From NCBI RefSeq assembly GCF_036013915.1, contig NZ_CP107899.1:7220001-7284000 (forward strand): a DNA stretch of 64,000 nucleotides. The letters are read 5' to 3'. Within the stretch, counting starts at the first letter, position 1, and every line of letters starts with the position of its first letter. The DNA comes from Streptomyces sp. NBC_00464. Lineage in GTDB: Bacteria; Actinomycetota; Actinomycetes; Streptomycetales; Streptomycetaceae. Shown piece after piece: positions 43,979 to 54,139 of this stretch. Made by a program: the position numbers and the translations under genes. The notes under the pieces are model-generated. The model was not told where the DNA came from. It made no database searches and was given only the letters and a program-made list of their open reading frames with translations.

Positions 43979-46900
43979 CTTCTTCGTCCCCCCGCCCGGG
44001 CCGTCCCTCGGCGTCTGACATCCCCGGCTCGTTCCGAGCGCTGAGGGACACCCTCATGCGGTACTACGACACGCCGTTTGCGGTCGATGACGAATCCGTC
44101 ATGCGCGAGAGGCGGGATCTCCTCAACACGGACGGCGGGGCGTGGAGGGAGCCGCTTCTCGAGCTGCGACCGCAGTACCAGATGAGCGGGATGCCTCTGG
44201 AGGACTCCTTCCGGGCAGCCGGGGCGCACCCCCAGGCAGCGGATTTCGCCCGGTTCGCGCTGCCCGACGGCGTGGAGGAGCTCTTCCGCCATCAGCACGA
44301 GGCTCTTGTCAGTGCGTGCGGAGACGGCCGTGACTTCGTCGTTACCGCTGGTACTGGTTCAGGCAAGACCGAGGCATTCCTGCTTCCGCTGATTGCAGAT
44401 CTCGTGGCCGAGTCTTCTCAATGGACCGGGCGGGGAAGCACGCAGTCCCGCTGGTGGCAGGACGGTGAAGGGTTCGCTCCCAGCCGGAGCGGCGAGCCCG
44501 GGCATCCGGCAGCGATGCGGGCCCTCGTCCTCTACCCGACCAATGCCCTCGCCGACGACCAGCTGGTGCGGTTGCGCCGGGCGCTCGACAGCGATCCGGC
44601 CCGTGCGTGGCTGGACCAGCACCGCAATGGCCACCGCTTCTACTTCGGCCGCTACACCGGGGCCACCCCCGTCTCCGGGCCTTCGGACTCCCGCCCCGCT
44701 CTGGACCGGATGCGCACCTACATGACGGGACTCGAGGACCGAGAGAACCGCAGCGGCAAGAAATCTCATGACTTCATTCCGCGCGTAGGCGGCTCCGAGA
44801 TGCACGCCCGCTGGGACATGCAGCATGCTGCTCCCGACATCCTGGTCACCAACTACTCGATGCTCAACATCATGCTGACCCGGCCGCGGGAGGATCCGCT
44901 CTTCCGCGCCACTAAGCGATGGCTTGAGACCACCCCGGGGGCCCGCTTCACTCTCGTCCTGGACGAACTCCACATGTACCGGGGAACGGCTGGAACCGAA
45001 GTCGCCTACCTGCTCCGCAAACTCCGCCACCGCCTCGGCCTGGACTCAGCGCCGGACAGGTTCCGTGTCCTCGCCGCGTCAGCCTCTCTGGAAGCCGGAC
45101 GCGACGACGACTTCCTAGAGGCGTTCTTCGCTCTGCCGAGCGGCCGGCAGACGGTGATCCCCGGCCACCTCGTGATGCCCGCGCCGCGGCCAGTCGACCT
45201 TTCGGAGCATCTGAGCGCACTCTCCGGGGCCGCCGCCCAGCAGCTCACGAGCAAAGAGGCCAACGAGCTCCTGGACTCCACCGGCGCTGCCGACGCACTC
45301 GCCCTGACGCTTGCGCCGGAGGGAAAGCCGCAGGCTATGGCGCTCCCCGATGCGGCCGAGAAGCTCTTTCCCGGCGCGCCTACGCACGACGGGCAGGCAG
45401 AGGGATTGCGGGGTGTCCTCAGGGCGCTCGCTGTCGCCGACGGGAAGGGGCGCCCGAAGCTCCGCGCCCACATGTTCTTCCGCAACATCGACGGCATGTG
45501 GGCCTGCTCAGACCCCATGTGCCCCGACGTGCCCGGGGAGCGGACTCCGAAGCGCCGTGTCGGCCGCCTGTTCCGTACGCCCACCCCTCGGTGCAGCTGC
45601 GGCGCGCGCGTGCTGGAGCTCCTGTACTGCCAGAGCTGCGGCGACCTCATGCTCGGCGGATACGCCGTGCCGTCCTCGATGGGGCGTGAGGCGTTCAAGG
45701 GCTCACTCCATACGGATTTCCCGGACTTCGACCGGCTGCCGGACGAGGTGACCGGCGCCCCCGATGCGGGCAACTACGTTGTCTACTGGCCGCGTACTGC
45801 GGCGCTCGGCACGGAGGAAGCGTCGTGGAGCGGTGGCGAGTCGAACAAGGGGCGCCGTGCGGCGTTCGAGTTCCGGGAGAGCCGGTATCTGCCGGACACC
45901 GGGCGCCTGGTCAACGACAAGGCCAGTCCGACCGGGTGGTCCTTCCACGTGGTGCCCGACCGGAAGGGGGAGGGCAATCCCATCGACCTCAAGTCCCTGC
46001 CGGCCGTTCCGACCCGCTGTCCCGCTTGCGGGGACGACTGGGAGCAAAGGCAGGTCCGCGACGCCCGAACCGGGGCGATGAAGCCGGTGGGCATCGACCA
46101 CCCCTCTCGTCTGCGCAGCAGTCCGGTGCGGCGGATGCGTACCGGCTTTGAGAAGCTCAACCAGGTACTGACCTCCGAAGTCCTCGGCCACCTTCCGGAC
46201 GCAGAGCGCAAACTCATCGCGTTCTCGGACAGCCGTGACGATGCTGCGGATCTCGCGAGCGGCCTGTCCCTGCGCCACTACCAGGACCTCCTCCGCCTCA
46301 TGGCGGCCGAAGCCGTTCAGGAGCAAGGCGATCCGCAAGCGGACCTTCGGCTGTTCAAGGCCTTCTACGGTGATGGAGGCGCTTCCACCGACCGGGACCA
46401 GGCAGTCGCAGCCATTACGCGGCTGCGCGGCAGGCATCCGCGAGAAGTAGCCGACCTCAAGGACATCCTCCAGGACGACCCGCTCGCCGACCCTGCGCGG
46501 ATGCCGGAACTCGAGTCTGTGCTCGGCCGCCTGCCGTCGTTCTCAGATCTGCGCTACGACCTTCGAGGCCGCCTGCTCGACCGGGGGATCAATCCTGGCG
46601 GCCCAGCGGCGTCCTTGCAGGACCACAAGGGGATCCGGTGGACGTCCCTCTTCGACTGGAAGGGCGACCGGGGACGCAAAGCCGGCCTTACCGGTGACCA
46701 GGAGGAGTTCCTCTCACGAATCGAAGACAACCTGGGCCGAGAGTTCGTGCAAGGGCTGTTTACCGGTGCCGGGATGGACTTCGAGTCCCTCGGGCTCGGC
46801 TGGCTCAGCTTCTCCGACGACCGGTCCCCAGTCGACCTGCCCACGGGCTCCGACCTCTCCCTGGCCAGGGCCAGCCTGCGGGTCCTGGGCATGATGCGCC

Positions 46901-49434
46901 GCTTCAAGGAACTGCGCGGCGGCTCTGAGAAGCCGCCGGCACCGCTGGCCCGATTCTGGAAGGCCGTCGCCCAGAGGGAAGGTGCGGAGTACGGGGATGT
47001 GATCGATCGCGTCCTCGGAGTCTGGGGAACCGCCGTCGTCCAGTACACGATCGATCCTGCCAAGGTCTCTTTGAGGGTGGGCAGCGGGCGCACCTGGACC
47101 TGCCCCACCTGCCGCCGCCCCCACCTCCATCCGGGCGCGGGTATCTGCACCAAGTGCCGAGCCCAGCTGCCCGCGGACCCGCAGAAGTACGAGGGCGCTC
47201 TCAACGACGACTACTACGCCTGGAAGGCGGAGAGCGGCACCGGAGGGTTTGCATTGCGCGCCGCCGAACTCACTGGTCAGACCGATCGGATCGAAGCGCA
47301 ATCCCGTCAGGCGAGGTTCCAGGACGTCTTCCTCGGCGAAGACGACGTCGAGGCTGCCGACGGCATCGAAGTCCTCTCGGTGACAACGACCATGGAGGCC
47401 GGCGTCGACGTCGGCTCCCTCCACACCATCATGCTGGCCAACATGCCGCCCACGCGGTTCAACTACCAGCAGCGGGTCGGACGCGCAGGCCGTCGGGGCA
47501 ATCCGACCGCTGTCGCCCTCACTGTCTGCCGAGGCCGCAGCCACGACGAGCACTACTTCGCCCGGCCTGAGGAGATCACCAACGCGCCGACTCCCGCTCC
47601 CTACCTCGCGCTCGGCATGGAGTCCGTCTTCAAGCGGGTCCTACTCGGCGAAGTGCTCCGCCAGGCGTTCGCTTCTATCGCCGCCGCGGGGGCTTCCAAG
47701 AGCACGCCGCTGACTCAGAACATCCACGGTGAGTTCGGTACGGCCCAGGACTGGCCGACGCACTCCGATGCGGTCCGTAGATGGGTCGCGGAACACCAGG
47801 GCGATGTAGCCGCGGCTGGACGGGCGCTCCAGGCCCGCACACCCGAGGCGGTCGCGTCTCTTGACCCAGCGGCCTGCGCCGATGAACTCATCGACCAGAT
47901 CGATCAGGTCGCCGCTGCCCCTACCGGCCATTCCGACCTGAGCCAGCGCCTCGCTGAGTCCGGCCTGCTTCCCATGTTCGGCTTCCCCACCAGGGTCCGC
48001 TACCTCTACACCCGGCTGCCAGATCGGAACTTCCCGTGGCCGCCGGACGGAGCCATCGACCGGGACCTCTCCCTCTCCCTCACCAAGTTCGCCCCCGGCG
48101 CGGAGACCCCTCGCGACGGTCGTCTGCACCAGTCGATGGGCGTTGTCTCCTTCCGTCCGGGCCGAACGAAGCCCATCGCGCAGGAGGAGCCCTTCGGACC
48201 TGAGAACTGGGTTGCCATGTGCCGTCTCTGCGCGCACATCCAGCCCGTGGGCCAGGAAAGCGACGCCGTCTCCTGCCCGGCGTGCGGGGCCTCCGGCCGC
48301 AGCTACACGGCGTTCCCCTTCCGCGAACCAGCAGGTTTCCGCGCAGGAGAGCCTCGAGACTACGACGGATCCCGCGAGTGGGGCCGCGGCGGAGCGAGCA
48401 CGCGCACTGCTGCCGACCTCGAGAACGACGCCCCCCGTGTACCCCGTACGGCCGACGACTGGCTCGTTGTCCATGCTGGCAGCGGCAGCCGGTACACCAT
48501 CAACAGCAACAACGGCCGCCTCTTCCGCTTCAAGAAGGCCAATGGCCCGTGGCGCGGTTATCACGTCGTTGACAGCCCCAAAGCCCAGGCAGACCTAGAG
48601 ACCGCATTGGGCGGTGCCGAGCACACGGACATGCTCTTCATCGGCGCCCGTGCCGCTGTCGATCCCCAACGGGGCCTCAGGTTCGACATCTCCGAGTACG
48701 GCCAGGAGCACGGTTTCGCCGATGCAGTGCACGGCCGCCGAGCTGCTTGGTACTCCTTGTCCGCACTGCTCCGCCGGGCCGCGGCCCCACATCTCGACGT
48801 GCAGTCGGAGGAGCTCATTGCCGGCATCCACGGGTCCGCCTCAGCCGCCTCCCCTGTCTTCGCCTACCTCGCTGACAGCCTGGAGAACGGCGCAGGATTC
48901 AGCACCCGTCTGGGTGCAGCGGATGAGATCGACAAATTCCTCGTGAAGGTCGTTGCCTATCTGGAAGAGCTCGGCGCAACCCACGCGGATGAATGCCTCG
49001 GATCCTGCTACCGCTGTCTCCGCGACTACTCGAACATGCGCCTGCATCCCCTTCTCGACTGGCGGCTCGCCCGTGACCTGATGGGCGTCCTGCACGGCGG
49101 CGGCCTGCAAGTCGACACCGCGGCCCACGAAACACTGCTTGACCGCTGGTCCAGGGACCGGACGGAGATCGAAGCGGACATCCGTCGGACGCCCGCTGGT
49201 CTGATCGCGGTGGTAGACAGCGATTTCTCGGAAGAGCCCCTTGCTGTGGCGGTCAAGCACCCCTTGGAATCAGCTGAGTCTGGTTCCATGGCGCTGCGGC
49301 TGAGGAAGCTGTCAGAGGCGGCTGCCGATCTGGGCATCGCCGAGCGGACCGCGTTCGTGGATGCCTACTGCCTGGACCGGACCCCGGCAGCAGTGACCTC
49401 CGCGATTGCCCGGTATGCCGAGGACGAGCTGTGA
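43975..49434 (+). CDS. Giant DEAD/DEAH helicase with zinc clusters and DUF1998
   Basis: 1819 aa. Motif I is [18 protein letters not shown] (about residue 125), then [29 protein letters not shown], motif [17 protein letters not shown] (about 328) and [10 protein letters not shown] cysteine-rich region follows near residues 507-560 ([25 protein letters not shown]), with further CxxC pairs near 1042 and 1421. The helicase C domain has [18 protein letters not shown] (about 1134) and [11 protein letters not shown]. It ends in a DUF1998-type block with [20 protein letters not shown] (about 1677). Such proteins include DrmA-, DruE- and DpdJ-type defence helicases. It is the largest gene here and the likely DNA-acting core of its operon. 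Confidence 0.9.
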   Translation: MTSSSPRPGRPSASDIPGSFRALRDTLMRYYDTPFAVDDESVMRERRDLLNTDGGAWREPLLELRPQYQMSGMPLEDSFRAAGAHPQAADFARFALPDGVEELFRHQHEALVSACGDGRDFVVTAGTGSGKTEAFLLPLIADLVAESSQWTGRGSTQSRWWQDGEGFAPSRSGEPGHPAAMRALVLYPTNALADDQLVRLRRALDSDPARAWLDQHRNGHRFYFGRYTGATPVSGPSDSRPALDRMRTYMTGLEDRENRSGKKSHDFIPRVGGSEMHARWDMQHAAPDILVTNYSMLNIMLTRPREDPLFRATKRWLETTPGARFTLVLDELHMYRGTAGTEVAYLLRKLRHRLGLDSAPDRFRVLAASASLEAGRDDDFLEAFFALPSGRQTVIPGHLVMPAPRPVDLSEHLSALSGAAAQQLTSKEANELLDSTGAADALALTLAPEGKPQAMALPDAAEKLFPGAPTHDGQAEGLRGVLRALAVADGKGRPKLRAHMFFRNIDGMWACSDPMCPDVPGERTPKRRVGRLFRTPTPRCSCGARVLELLYCQSCGDLMLGGYAVPSSMGREAFKGSLHTDFPDFDRLPDEVTGAPDAGNYVVYWPRTAALGTEEASWSGGESNKGRRAAFEFRESRYLPDTGRLVNDKASPTGWSFHVVPDRKGEGNPIDLKSLPAVPTRCPACGDDWEQRQVRDARTGAMKPVGIDHPSRLRSSPVRRMRTGFEKLNQVLTSEVLGHLPDAERKLIAFSDSRDDAADLASGLSLRHYQDLLRLMAAEAVQEQGDPQADLRLFKAFYGDGGASTDRDQAVAAITRLRGRHPREVADLKDILQDDPLADPARMPELESVLGRLPSFSDLRYDLRGRLLDRGINPGGPAASLQDHKGIRWTSLFDWKGDRGRKAGLTGDQEEFLSRIEDNLGREFVQGLFTGAGMDFESLGLGWLSFSDDRSPVDLPTGSDLSLARASLRVLGMMRRFKELRGGSEKPPAPLARFWKAVAQREGAEYGDVIDRVLGVWGTAVVQYTIDPAKVSLRVGSGRTWTCPTCRRPHLHPGAGICTKCRAQLPADPQKYEGALNDDYYAWKAESGTGGFALRAAELTGQTDRIEAQSRQARFQDVFLGEDDVEAADGIEVLSVTTTMEAGVDVGSLHTIMLANMPPTRFNYQQRVGRAGRRGNPTAVALTVCRGRSHDEHYFARPEEITNAPTPAPYLALGMESVFKRVLLGEVLRQAFASIAAAGASKSTPLTQNIHGEFGTAQDWPTHSDAVRRWVAEHQGDVAAAGRALQARTPEAVASLDPAACADELIDQIDQVAAAPTGHSDLSQRLAESGLLPMFGFPTRVRYLYTRLPDRNFPWPPDGAIDRDLSLSLTKFAPGAETPRDGRLHQSMGVVSFRPGRTKPIAQEEPFGPENWVAMCRLCAHIQPVGQESDAVSCPACGASGRSYTAFPFREPAGFRAGEPRDYDGSREWGRGGASTRTAADLENDAPRVPRTADDWLVVHAGSGSRYTINSNNGRLFRFKKANGPWRGYHVVDSPKAQADLETALGGAEHTDMLFIGARAAVDPQRGLRFDISEYGQEHGFADAVHGRRAAWYSLSALLRRAAAPHLDVQSEELIAGIHGSASAASPVFAYLADSLENGAGFSTRLGAADEIDKFLVKVVAYLEELGATHADECLGSCYRCLRDYSNMRLHPLLDWRLARDLMGVLHGGGLQVDTAAHETLLDRWSRDRTEIEADIRRTPAGLIAVVDSDFSEEPLAVAVKHPLESAESGSMALRLRKLSEAAADLGIAERTAFVDAYCLDRTPAAVTSAIARYAEDEL

Positions 49435-51221
49435 TAGGTAACCCGCTCTTCTCGCATTCTCCCGAACCTGCGCCTGAGGTCGGCGGAGCCGCGGCAGCAC
49501 GCTTGGAGCTCCTCGAGAGGGAACGGCAGCGCCGACTCTCCCTGATCGCTGCCCGGGCCGCAGGCAAAGAGGTCCCCGCTCCTGCGGCCGCCGCGTCCTG
49601 CAGCCCTGAGCCAGCCGAGTCCGTACTGGAGAGCTCTCCCGCGGCCCGACTGCCCGAAGGCTTCAGCTCCGAGGAGCAGTGGAGGGCTGCAGTCGGCGCA
49701 GTGCAAGACCTTGCCCAAGGCGTACGCGCAGCGGGCTTCCCGGCAACAGCGCTCGAAGATGGGACAGCGGACGCCGCCAAGGACCAGTTGGCGGCGTCCG
49801 CCCTCTCCGCCGTTCTACCGCTGCCCTCCATCGCAGCCGTCTGCCTGCTGGCTGAAGCCCTCGACGCTTTCCCGGATCTGCTGCCTCATCTGCAATCGGC
49901 TCGGGCAAGGGCGCTGGCCGACGACTTGCCCGGCCGGATCCCTGATGGCCACAACAGCGAGCAGGGCGCCGTAGTCCGGAGTGAGGATTCAGACGCGGCA
50001 TGGAGACGCTATACCTCCTACATCCGGGTAACCTCGCGGATTCGCATCACTGAAGAGGCACAGCAGGAGCTGCTGCAGCACTTGCCGTTGCCCGTCATCG
50101 ACGACCTGATCGACCAGGGGCGCCTCCGTAACCGTGGTCTGGGCTCTGCCGACGACCGAAGCCTCTACTTGCAAGCGCGTATAGCTCCGGCGCAATTGCC
50201 CACCCACTTGATCGCGGAACTCGGCTGGGAGGATGAGATCTTCCGGCGCAGTTGCATCACGCGGCTCGCGCAAGGCGACGTCACGGCCATCGACGACCTG
50301 ATTCCGCACTCAACGGAGCCTTGGTCGCTGGCCTCCCAGCTGAGAGCAGTCCGCAAAACCGGCGAGCTCCCAAGGGGGCTTACTGACCGCAAGTGGCTGT
50401 GGCCCGTCTTGGAGAAGACGGCTCCTATGGCTCGGATAGACCTGGCCGCTCAGAGGGAATTCGCCAGCTGGTTCATGGTCCGGCGGATTCTCTGGATGGT
50501 GAGGAACGGCTGCCTCGCGGAGCTGCACGGTGACCACGATCGCGCGGAGATGTTCTTCCGGCGCGCGTGGGATGAGACAAGAGCACTGCAGAGGCTGACG
50601 ACGGCCGCCAGGTGGGAAGCTCACAACGTTCGTGCCTTTCTCCGGATCCTTCGCGCCTCGCCCAAGCCGTCGTATGAAGAAGCCCTGGAAGAGATCCACC
50701 CGTCCTCCGATCGCAAGAGGTCTGGAGAGGATCGGCTGCCAGCGCGAGCCAGCGCGAACCTGGCGCGCAACCGAGACATCATTCGGAATCTTCAGCACCG
50801 CCGGGAGAGCGACTACGTCCTGAATCCCTACCTCGCACTCGGACTCCGGGATCTGGCCCCCGAGTCTGAATGGAAGACCGCTTGGCGGTCACTGCGCCGC
50901 CACCTCGGCGGAGAGGGGGAAGCAATGGCGAACCAAGCCAAGGACGCTATCCAGGATGAGGAGCGCGGCCATGCAGTGCCCGGATCCTTCCGGCTGCCGA
51001 TCTCTCCGGAAAAATGGGAGGTGCCGCCTGCGGCCGATGCGCCGTTCCACGATGGAGCCCGGCCTCTGCCGCGCCGTACCGACCCTGCAAGCGCCGGCGA
51101 ACGCGAGTACGCCAGGAGCCAGGCTGCAGAAGGCATCCTGCGGTATGCGTGTACCGGCCTGGGACTGCATTTTGCGCCAGGCAGCAGCCCAGTCCCCCCA
51201 CCTGAAAGCAGCATCCAATGA
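49431..51221 (+). CDS. Helical protein with degenerate J-domain-like segment
   Basis: 596 aa, coupled by overlaps on both sides. Residues ~1-130 are Ala/Glu-rich and helical. The middle is helical with a TPR-like pair ([20 protein letters not shown], about 366-385). Residues 465-512 resemble a DnaJ J-domain: NPYLALGL in place of NPYEVLGV, helix [18 protein letters not shown], then helix [18 protein letters not shown]. The HPD tripeptide is absent (RRHLGGEG stands there). The gene lies between the helicase and a GrpE-like gene, with Hsp70 next. I infer a J-like scaffold linking helicase and chaperone; classical Hsp70 stimulation would need HPD. Confidence 0.78.
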   Translation: MIGNPLFSHSPEPAPEVGGAAAARLELLERERQRRLSLIAARAAGKEVPAPAAAASCSPEPAESVLESSPAARLPEGFSSEEQWRAAVGAVQDLAQGVRAAGFPATALEDGTADAAKDQLAASALSAVLPLPSIAAVCLLAEALDAFPDLLPHLQSARARALADDLPGRIPDGHNSEQGAVVRSEDSDAAWRRYTSYIRVTSRIRITEEAQQELLQHLPLPVIDDLIDQGRLRNRGLGSADDRSLYLQARIAPAQLPTHLIAELGWEDEIFRRSCITRLAQGDVTAIDDLIPHSTEPWSLASQLRAVRKTGELPRGLTDRKWLWPVLEKTAPMARIDLAAQREFASWFMVRRILWMVRNGCLAELHGDHDRAEMFFRRAWDETRALQRLTTAARWEAHNVRAFLRILRASPKPSYEEALEEIHPSSDRKRSGEDRLPARASANLARNRDIIRNLQHRRESDYVLNPYLALGLRDLAPESEWKTAWRSLRRHLGGEGEAMANQAKDAIQDEERGHAVPGSFRLPISPEKWEVPPAADAPFHDGARPLPRRTDPASAGEREYARSQAAEGILRYACTGLGLHFAPGSSPVPPPESSIQ

Positions 51222-52408
51222 GTAGTAATCCGAATAAGCGCAGGATGTCCTCGAAGGGAAAGTGGCGGCAGAGTACCGACCGAGGCGGCAATCCTTCCGG
51301 CGAGGCCGCTCAGAGGCATCAAACCGCTCCCGCACGGCAGGTGCCGCCCTCTTCCAAAGTCGCTCGGCGCGACGGCGGCCGGGCGGTGGAGCGCGATCGT
51401 CCGGTCCAGATCCGGATCGGGCCAGGCCATCCAAGGGTTGCCGCTGGAACATTCGATGCTGCTGCCCTACTTTCCGAGCTGCTGTCCGTGCTGGAACCCA
51501 GAATCGAGGCCGGCTTGGGATCTCTCCGCGAAGCCCTAAGCCACCAGGATGGCGCCAACGACACCGCACGTGCTGCGCGATCAGCGGGAAAGCAGATCGC
51601 AGACTCCGTACGCGCCGGCGTGGTCGAAGGCATGAGGGTGAGAGAGCGGCATCTCGCCCAGTTGGCGGTAATCGATCGGGCAGCAGCGCACGCATCGTCT
51701 CTTCGGGAACTCCGGGACCGGATCGAGACCGAGCTGGGTCTCGCTGGTCTCCAGCGCGTGATCGAGCCTGGTGACCTCTCAGCGTTCAACCTGGCGCGGT
51801 CGAACGAGGGAAGTGCTGCCGATGGCCCCCCGGCAGAAGGTGACGCATATGAGGTGCTGAGCCCCGCCTACTTGGATACCGAGACCAACCGAACAATCGA
51901 GTCCGGCTGGTTGCGACCCTTGGAGGCCGGATCTGCGAAAGCTCCGCCGCGCGGAAAGGAGCACGGGAGCTCCTCGCGCCCTCACCTGCAGGGAAGGCTG
52001 CCTAATGACGACAAGTCGGCTGCGAAGCCCTCAGAGCAGCCTAAGGCCGGGGGAGACGTGTCCGATACGCGGCATCCTCCGGAGGGCGACCGGCAGCAGA
52101 CGGTAGAACGGTCGGCAACCGGTCGTCAGGTAGGGCGTGTTGGACAAGGGGACGCAGATGGCGGCCCGTCCGGGAAGTTGCCCCTCCGGCAAGCCGAAGT
52201 GGCTGGCAAAGTCGCACCTCAGGTGAGCGCGGACGAGTGCGTGAAGCACTCTGCGGACCGGTCGGCGCCTCCCGCGAAAGCCTCCCCAGGCGGACGGGCT
52301 TCGGGGAGCGGGGCCGTCTCCCCACACGTACGTGCCTACGCGGCGAAGCTCCGCGGAACAGACCAAGCAGGATCAAGCGATCACGCTGACGACGAGGGGG
52401 ACCAGTGA
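51218..52408 (+). CDS. GrpE-like nucleotide-exchange-type protein
   Basis: 396 aa. A basic disordered start is followed by long helices (about 80-175: ELLSVLEPRIEAGLGSLREA, SVRAGVVEGMRVRERHLAQL, ELRDRIETELGLAGL). A short strand-rich part follows (about 176-236: GLQRVIEPGDLSAFNLARSN, AYEVLSPAYLDTETN, IESGWLRP). This is the order of GrpE: dimer helices then the beta domain with '…I.P..G..F…V.R.GY…R..RPA'. A 160-residue disordered tail follows, unlike ordinary GrpE. It overlaps the Hsp70 gene (GTGA). The similarity is by eye and needs a profile search. Confidence 0.72.
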   Translation: MSSNPNKRRMSSKGKWRQSTDRGGNPSGEAAQRHQTAPARQVPPSSKVARRDGGRAVERDRPVQIRIGPGHPRVAAGTFDAAALLSELLSVLEPRIEAGLGSLREALSHQDGANDTARAARSAGKQIADSVRAGVVEGMRVRERHLAQLAVIDRAAAHASSLRELRDRIETELGLAGLQRVIEPGDLSAFNLARSNEGSAADGPPAEGDAYEVLSPAYLDTETNRTIESGWLRPLEAGSAKAPPRGKEHGSSSRPHLQGRLPNDDKSAAKPSEQPKAGGDVSDTRHPPEGDRQQTVERSATGRQVGRVGQGDADGGPSGKLPLRQAEVAGKVAPQVSADECVKHSADRSAPPAKASPGGRASGSGAVSPHVRAYAAKLRGTDQAGSSDHADDEGDQ

Positions 52409-54087
52409 CTTTCGGAATCGACTTCGGGACCAGCAACTCGGTCGTCGCACGCTCGGACGGGTTGTCGAGCGAAATCGTTGCTGTCGACGGTGGCAACGTG
52501 CCTGCGCAGTGGCGCCTCCCAGAGTTCGAGGACCTCTTCCCCTCAGTCCTCGGGATCCGGGAGCTGCAGCGCACGCTCTGCTTCGGCTGGACGGCGAAGA
52601 CGTCTTCAGCCATCCCGATCGACGCAGTCAAGCGCATGCTTGGAACCCGTTCTGCGGGCATTGAGCAAGCTGATGCCGACAGCCCTCTGCTCGATGAGCA
52701 CCACATCTGGCTCGGCGGACAGCCGTTCCGCAGCACGGCTGCAGCGGCAGCCCTCTTCTCCCAGATGAAGGAAGCCGCACAGCGCAGTTTCCTCGACCTC
52801 AGTGAAGCTGTCATCACAGTCCCTGCGAATGCGACCGGCGGGGCCCGATACCGCACACGTGCGGCTGCGCGATTGGCCGGCATCAATGTGAAATCCCTCC
52901 TCAACGAACCGACCGCGGCAGCGATCTCGTATGCGAATGAAATCGACATCGCGGGAAAGCTGCTGATATTCGACTGGGGCGGCGGAACTATCGATGTCAC
53001 CTTGCTGGACTACGACGGCAAGTACTTCGAGGAGCTGTCTTCTCGAGGCGTCGCGGCACTCGGCGGTCTCGAATTCGATGAAGCGCTAGCTCGGATCGTC
53101 CTGGAGAAGCTGGGTGAGATCCCTGACAAGATGTCGCGTGATGATCGTGACAGATGGCGCAGACTTGTTGAGCTCACGAAGATCTCACTGTCGCGACGGA
53201 ATGTTCCCGAAGTGCCTCTCGACATCCCAGCGCTTGGGAAGTCACTCAACATCTCCCGTGCCGAGTACACCGCGGCGGTGGCCCCGCTGATCGAGCGGGC
53301 AATGGAACCGCTGGCGCAGTGCCTGCAAGACACGGGTTTCACTCCAGCCGACGTGGACGCAGTCCTGATGATCGGCGGTACTTCCCAGATCCCCGAGGCC
53401 CGGGACGCGGTCGCGAGTATCTTCGGCTCTGACCGCATCATCCCGCCCGAGCTCTGCAACCCCATGACGGCTGTGGCCCGCGGCGCTGCCATCTACTCTG
53501 CTGCGCTTGATGATCCCGACCACAAGGACCGCTTCAGCCTGGTCACCAACTACGACCTCGGGACTGCCTTCGATGCCGGCCCGCGCAAGGGGTTTCAACC
53601 TGTGATCCGCCGGAACCGGACCCTCGCCGCAACCGGTGAGTGCCGCTTCCTTCCCTCGCGCCCCTTCGCTTCCTCTGTGACCGTAGAGATTGTCGAAGGC
53701 GAGAATGGATACCCGGCCGACAGCGACCGCGCCTTTCCTCTAGCCGGTCTGGAAGTGAGGCTTCCGAAGCCTGAGCAGGATCCCGAGCGGAATGCCCTGC
53801 TCGTCCGGTTCATCTACGATCACAGTGGAATCCTGACTGTGAAAGTGACGCATGAGTCGACTCGGCGTCTTCTTTTCAGTGGCGAGATCGACTCCTTCGG
53901 AAAGGATGGAACTCCACTTCAAGAAGGGTTGCAGGGCGAGCTGGTCCGACTTCTTTCCCTTACGGGTGCTCCACTGATGGAGCAGGGTGAGCAGCCTAAA
54001 GAGCCGAACGGTGCGAAAAGGCAGGAAGACCGCCCCCGCCTAGACTCAGGACTGACCGTTAACGGCGTTCCTCAAGCGGCGGTTTGA
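52405..54087 (+). CDS. Hsp70/DnaK-family ATPase
   Basis: 560 aa. Phosphate-1 motif GIDFGTSNSVVARSDG (residues 4-18), phosphate-2 LIFDWGGGTIDVTLLDYDG (about 187-205) and adenosine motif VLMIGGTSQIPEARDAV (about 320-336) are all intact. NEPTAAAISYA is also present (about 167). A beta substrate-binding part follows (about 390-520, starting YDLGTAFDAGPRKG), and the alpha-helical lid is short. The protein is ~60 residues shorter than DnaK. It is the last gene of the six-gene operon; the start overlaps the GrpE-like stop. It is probably a dedicated chaperone/switch for the helicase complex, not the housekeeping DnaK. Confidence 0.92.
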   Translation: MTFGIDFGTSNSVVARSDGLSSEIVAVDGGNVPAQWRLPEFEDLFPSVLGIRELQRTLCFGWTAKTSSAIPIDAVKRMLGTRSAGIEQADADSPLLDEHHIWLGGQPFRSTAAAAALFSQMKEAAQRSFLDLSEAVITVPANATGGARYRTRAAARLAGINVKSLLNEPTAAAISYANEIDIAGKLLIFDWGGGTIDVTLLDYDGKYFEELSSRGVAALGGLEFDEALARIVLEKLGEIPDKMSRDDRDRWRRLVELTKISLSRRNVPEVPLDIPALGKSLNISRAEYTAAVAPLIERAMEPLAQCLQDTGFTPADVDAVLMIGGTSQIPEARDAVASIFGSDRIIPPELCNPMTAVARGAAIYSAALDDPDHKDRFSLVTNYDLGTAFDAGPRKGFQPVIRRNRTLAATGECRFLPSRPFASSVTVEIVEGENGYPADSDRAFPLAGLEVRLPKPEQDPERNALLVRFIYDHSGILTVKVTHESTRRLLFSGEIDSFGKDGTPLQEGLQGELVRLLSLTGAPLMEQGEQPKEPNGAKRQEDRPRLDSGLTVNGVPQAAV

Positions 54088-54107
54088 CCCGCATCGGTGG
54101 GAACGCT

Positions 54108-54124
54108 CTCCGACCCCCTCGGAG
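54108..54124. terminator. Short hairpin between convergent genes
   Basis: CTCCGA, loop CCCCC, TCGGAG in the 52-base gap between the Hsp70 gene and the m5C methylase gene. It is a weak candidate for a shared terminator. Confidence 0.35.
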
Positions 54125-54139
54125 GTGCGATTGCGACAG

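Noticed and set aside
40950..54087. Dpd (7-deazaguanine DNA) system
   Set aside because: The DUF1998 helicase is compatible, but no queuosine-pathway or DpdA-type genes are visible.
52405..54087. Housekeeping dnaK
   Set aside because: It is short, lacks a full lid, is coupled to a helicase operon, and has no normal dnaJ or hspR nearby.
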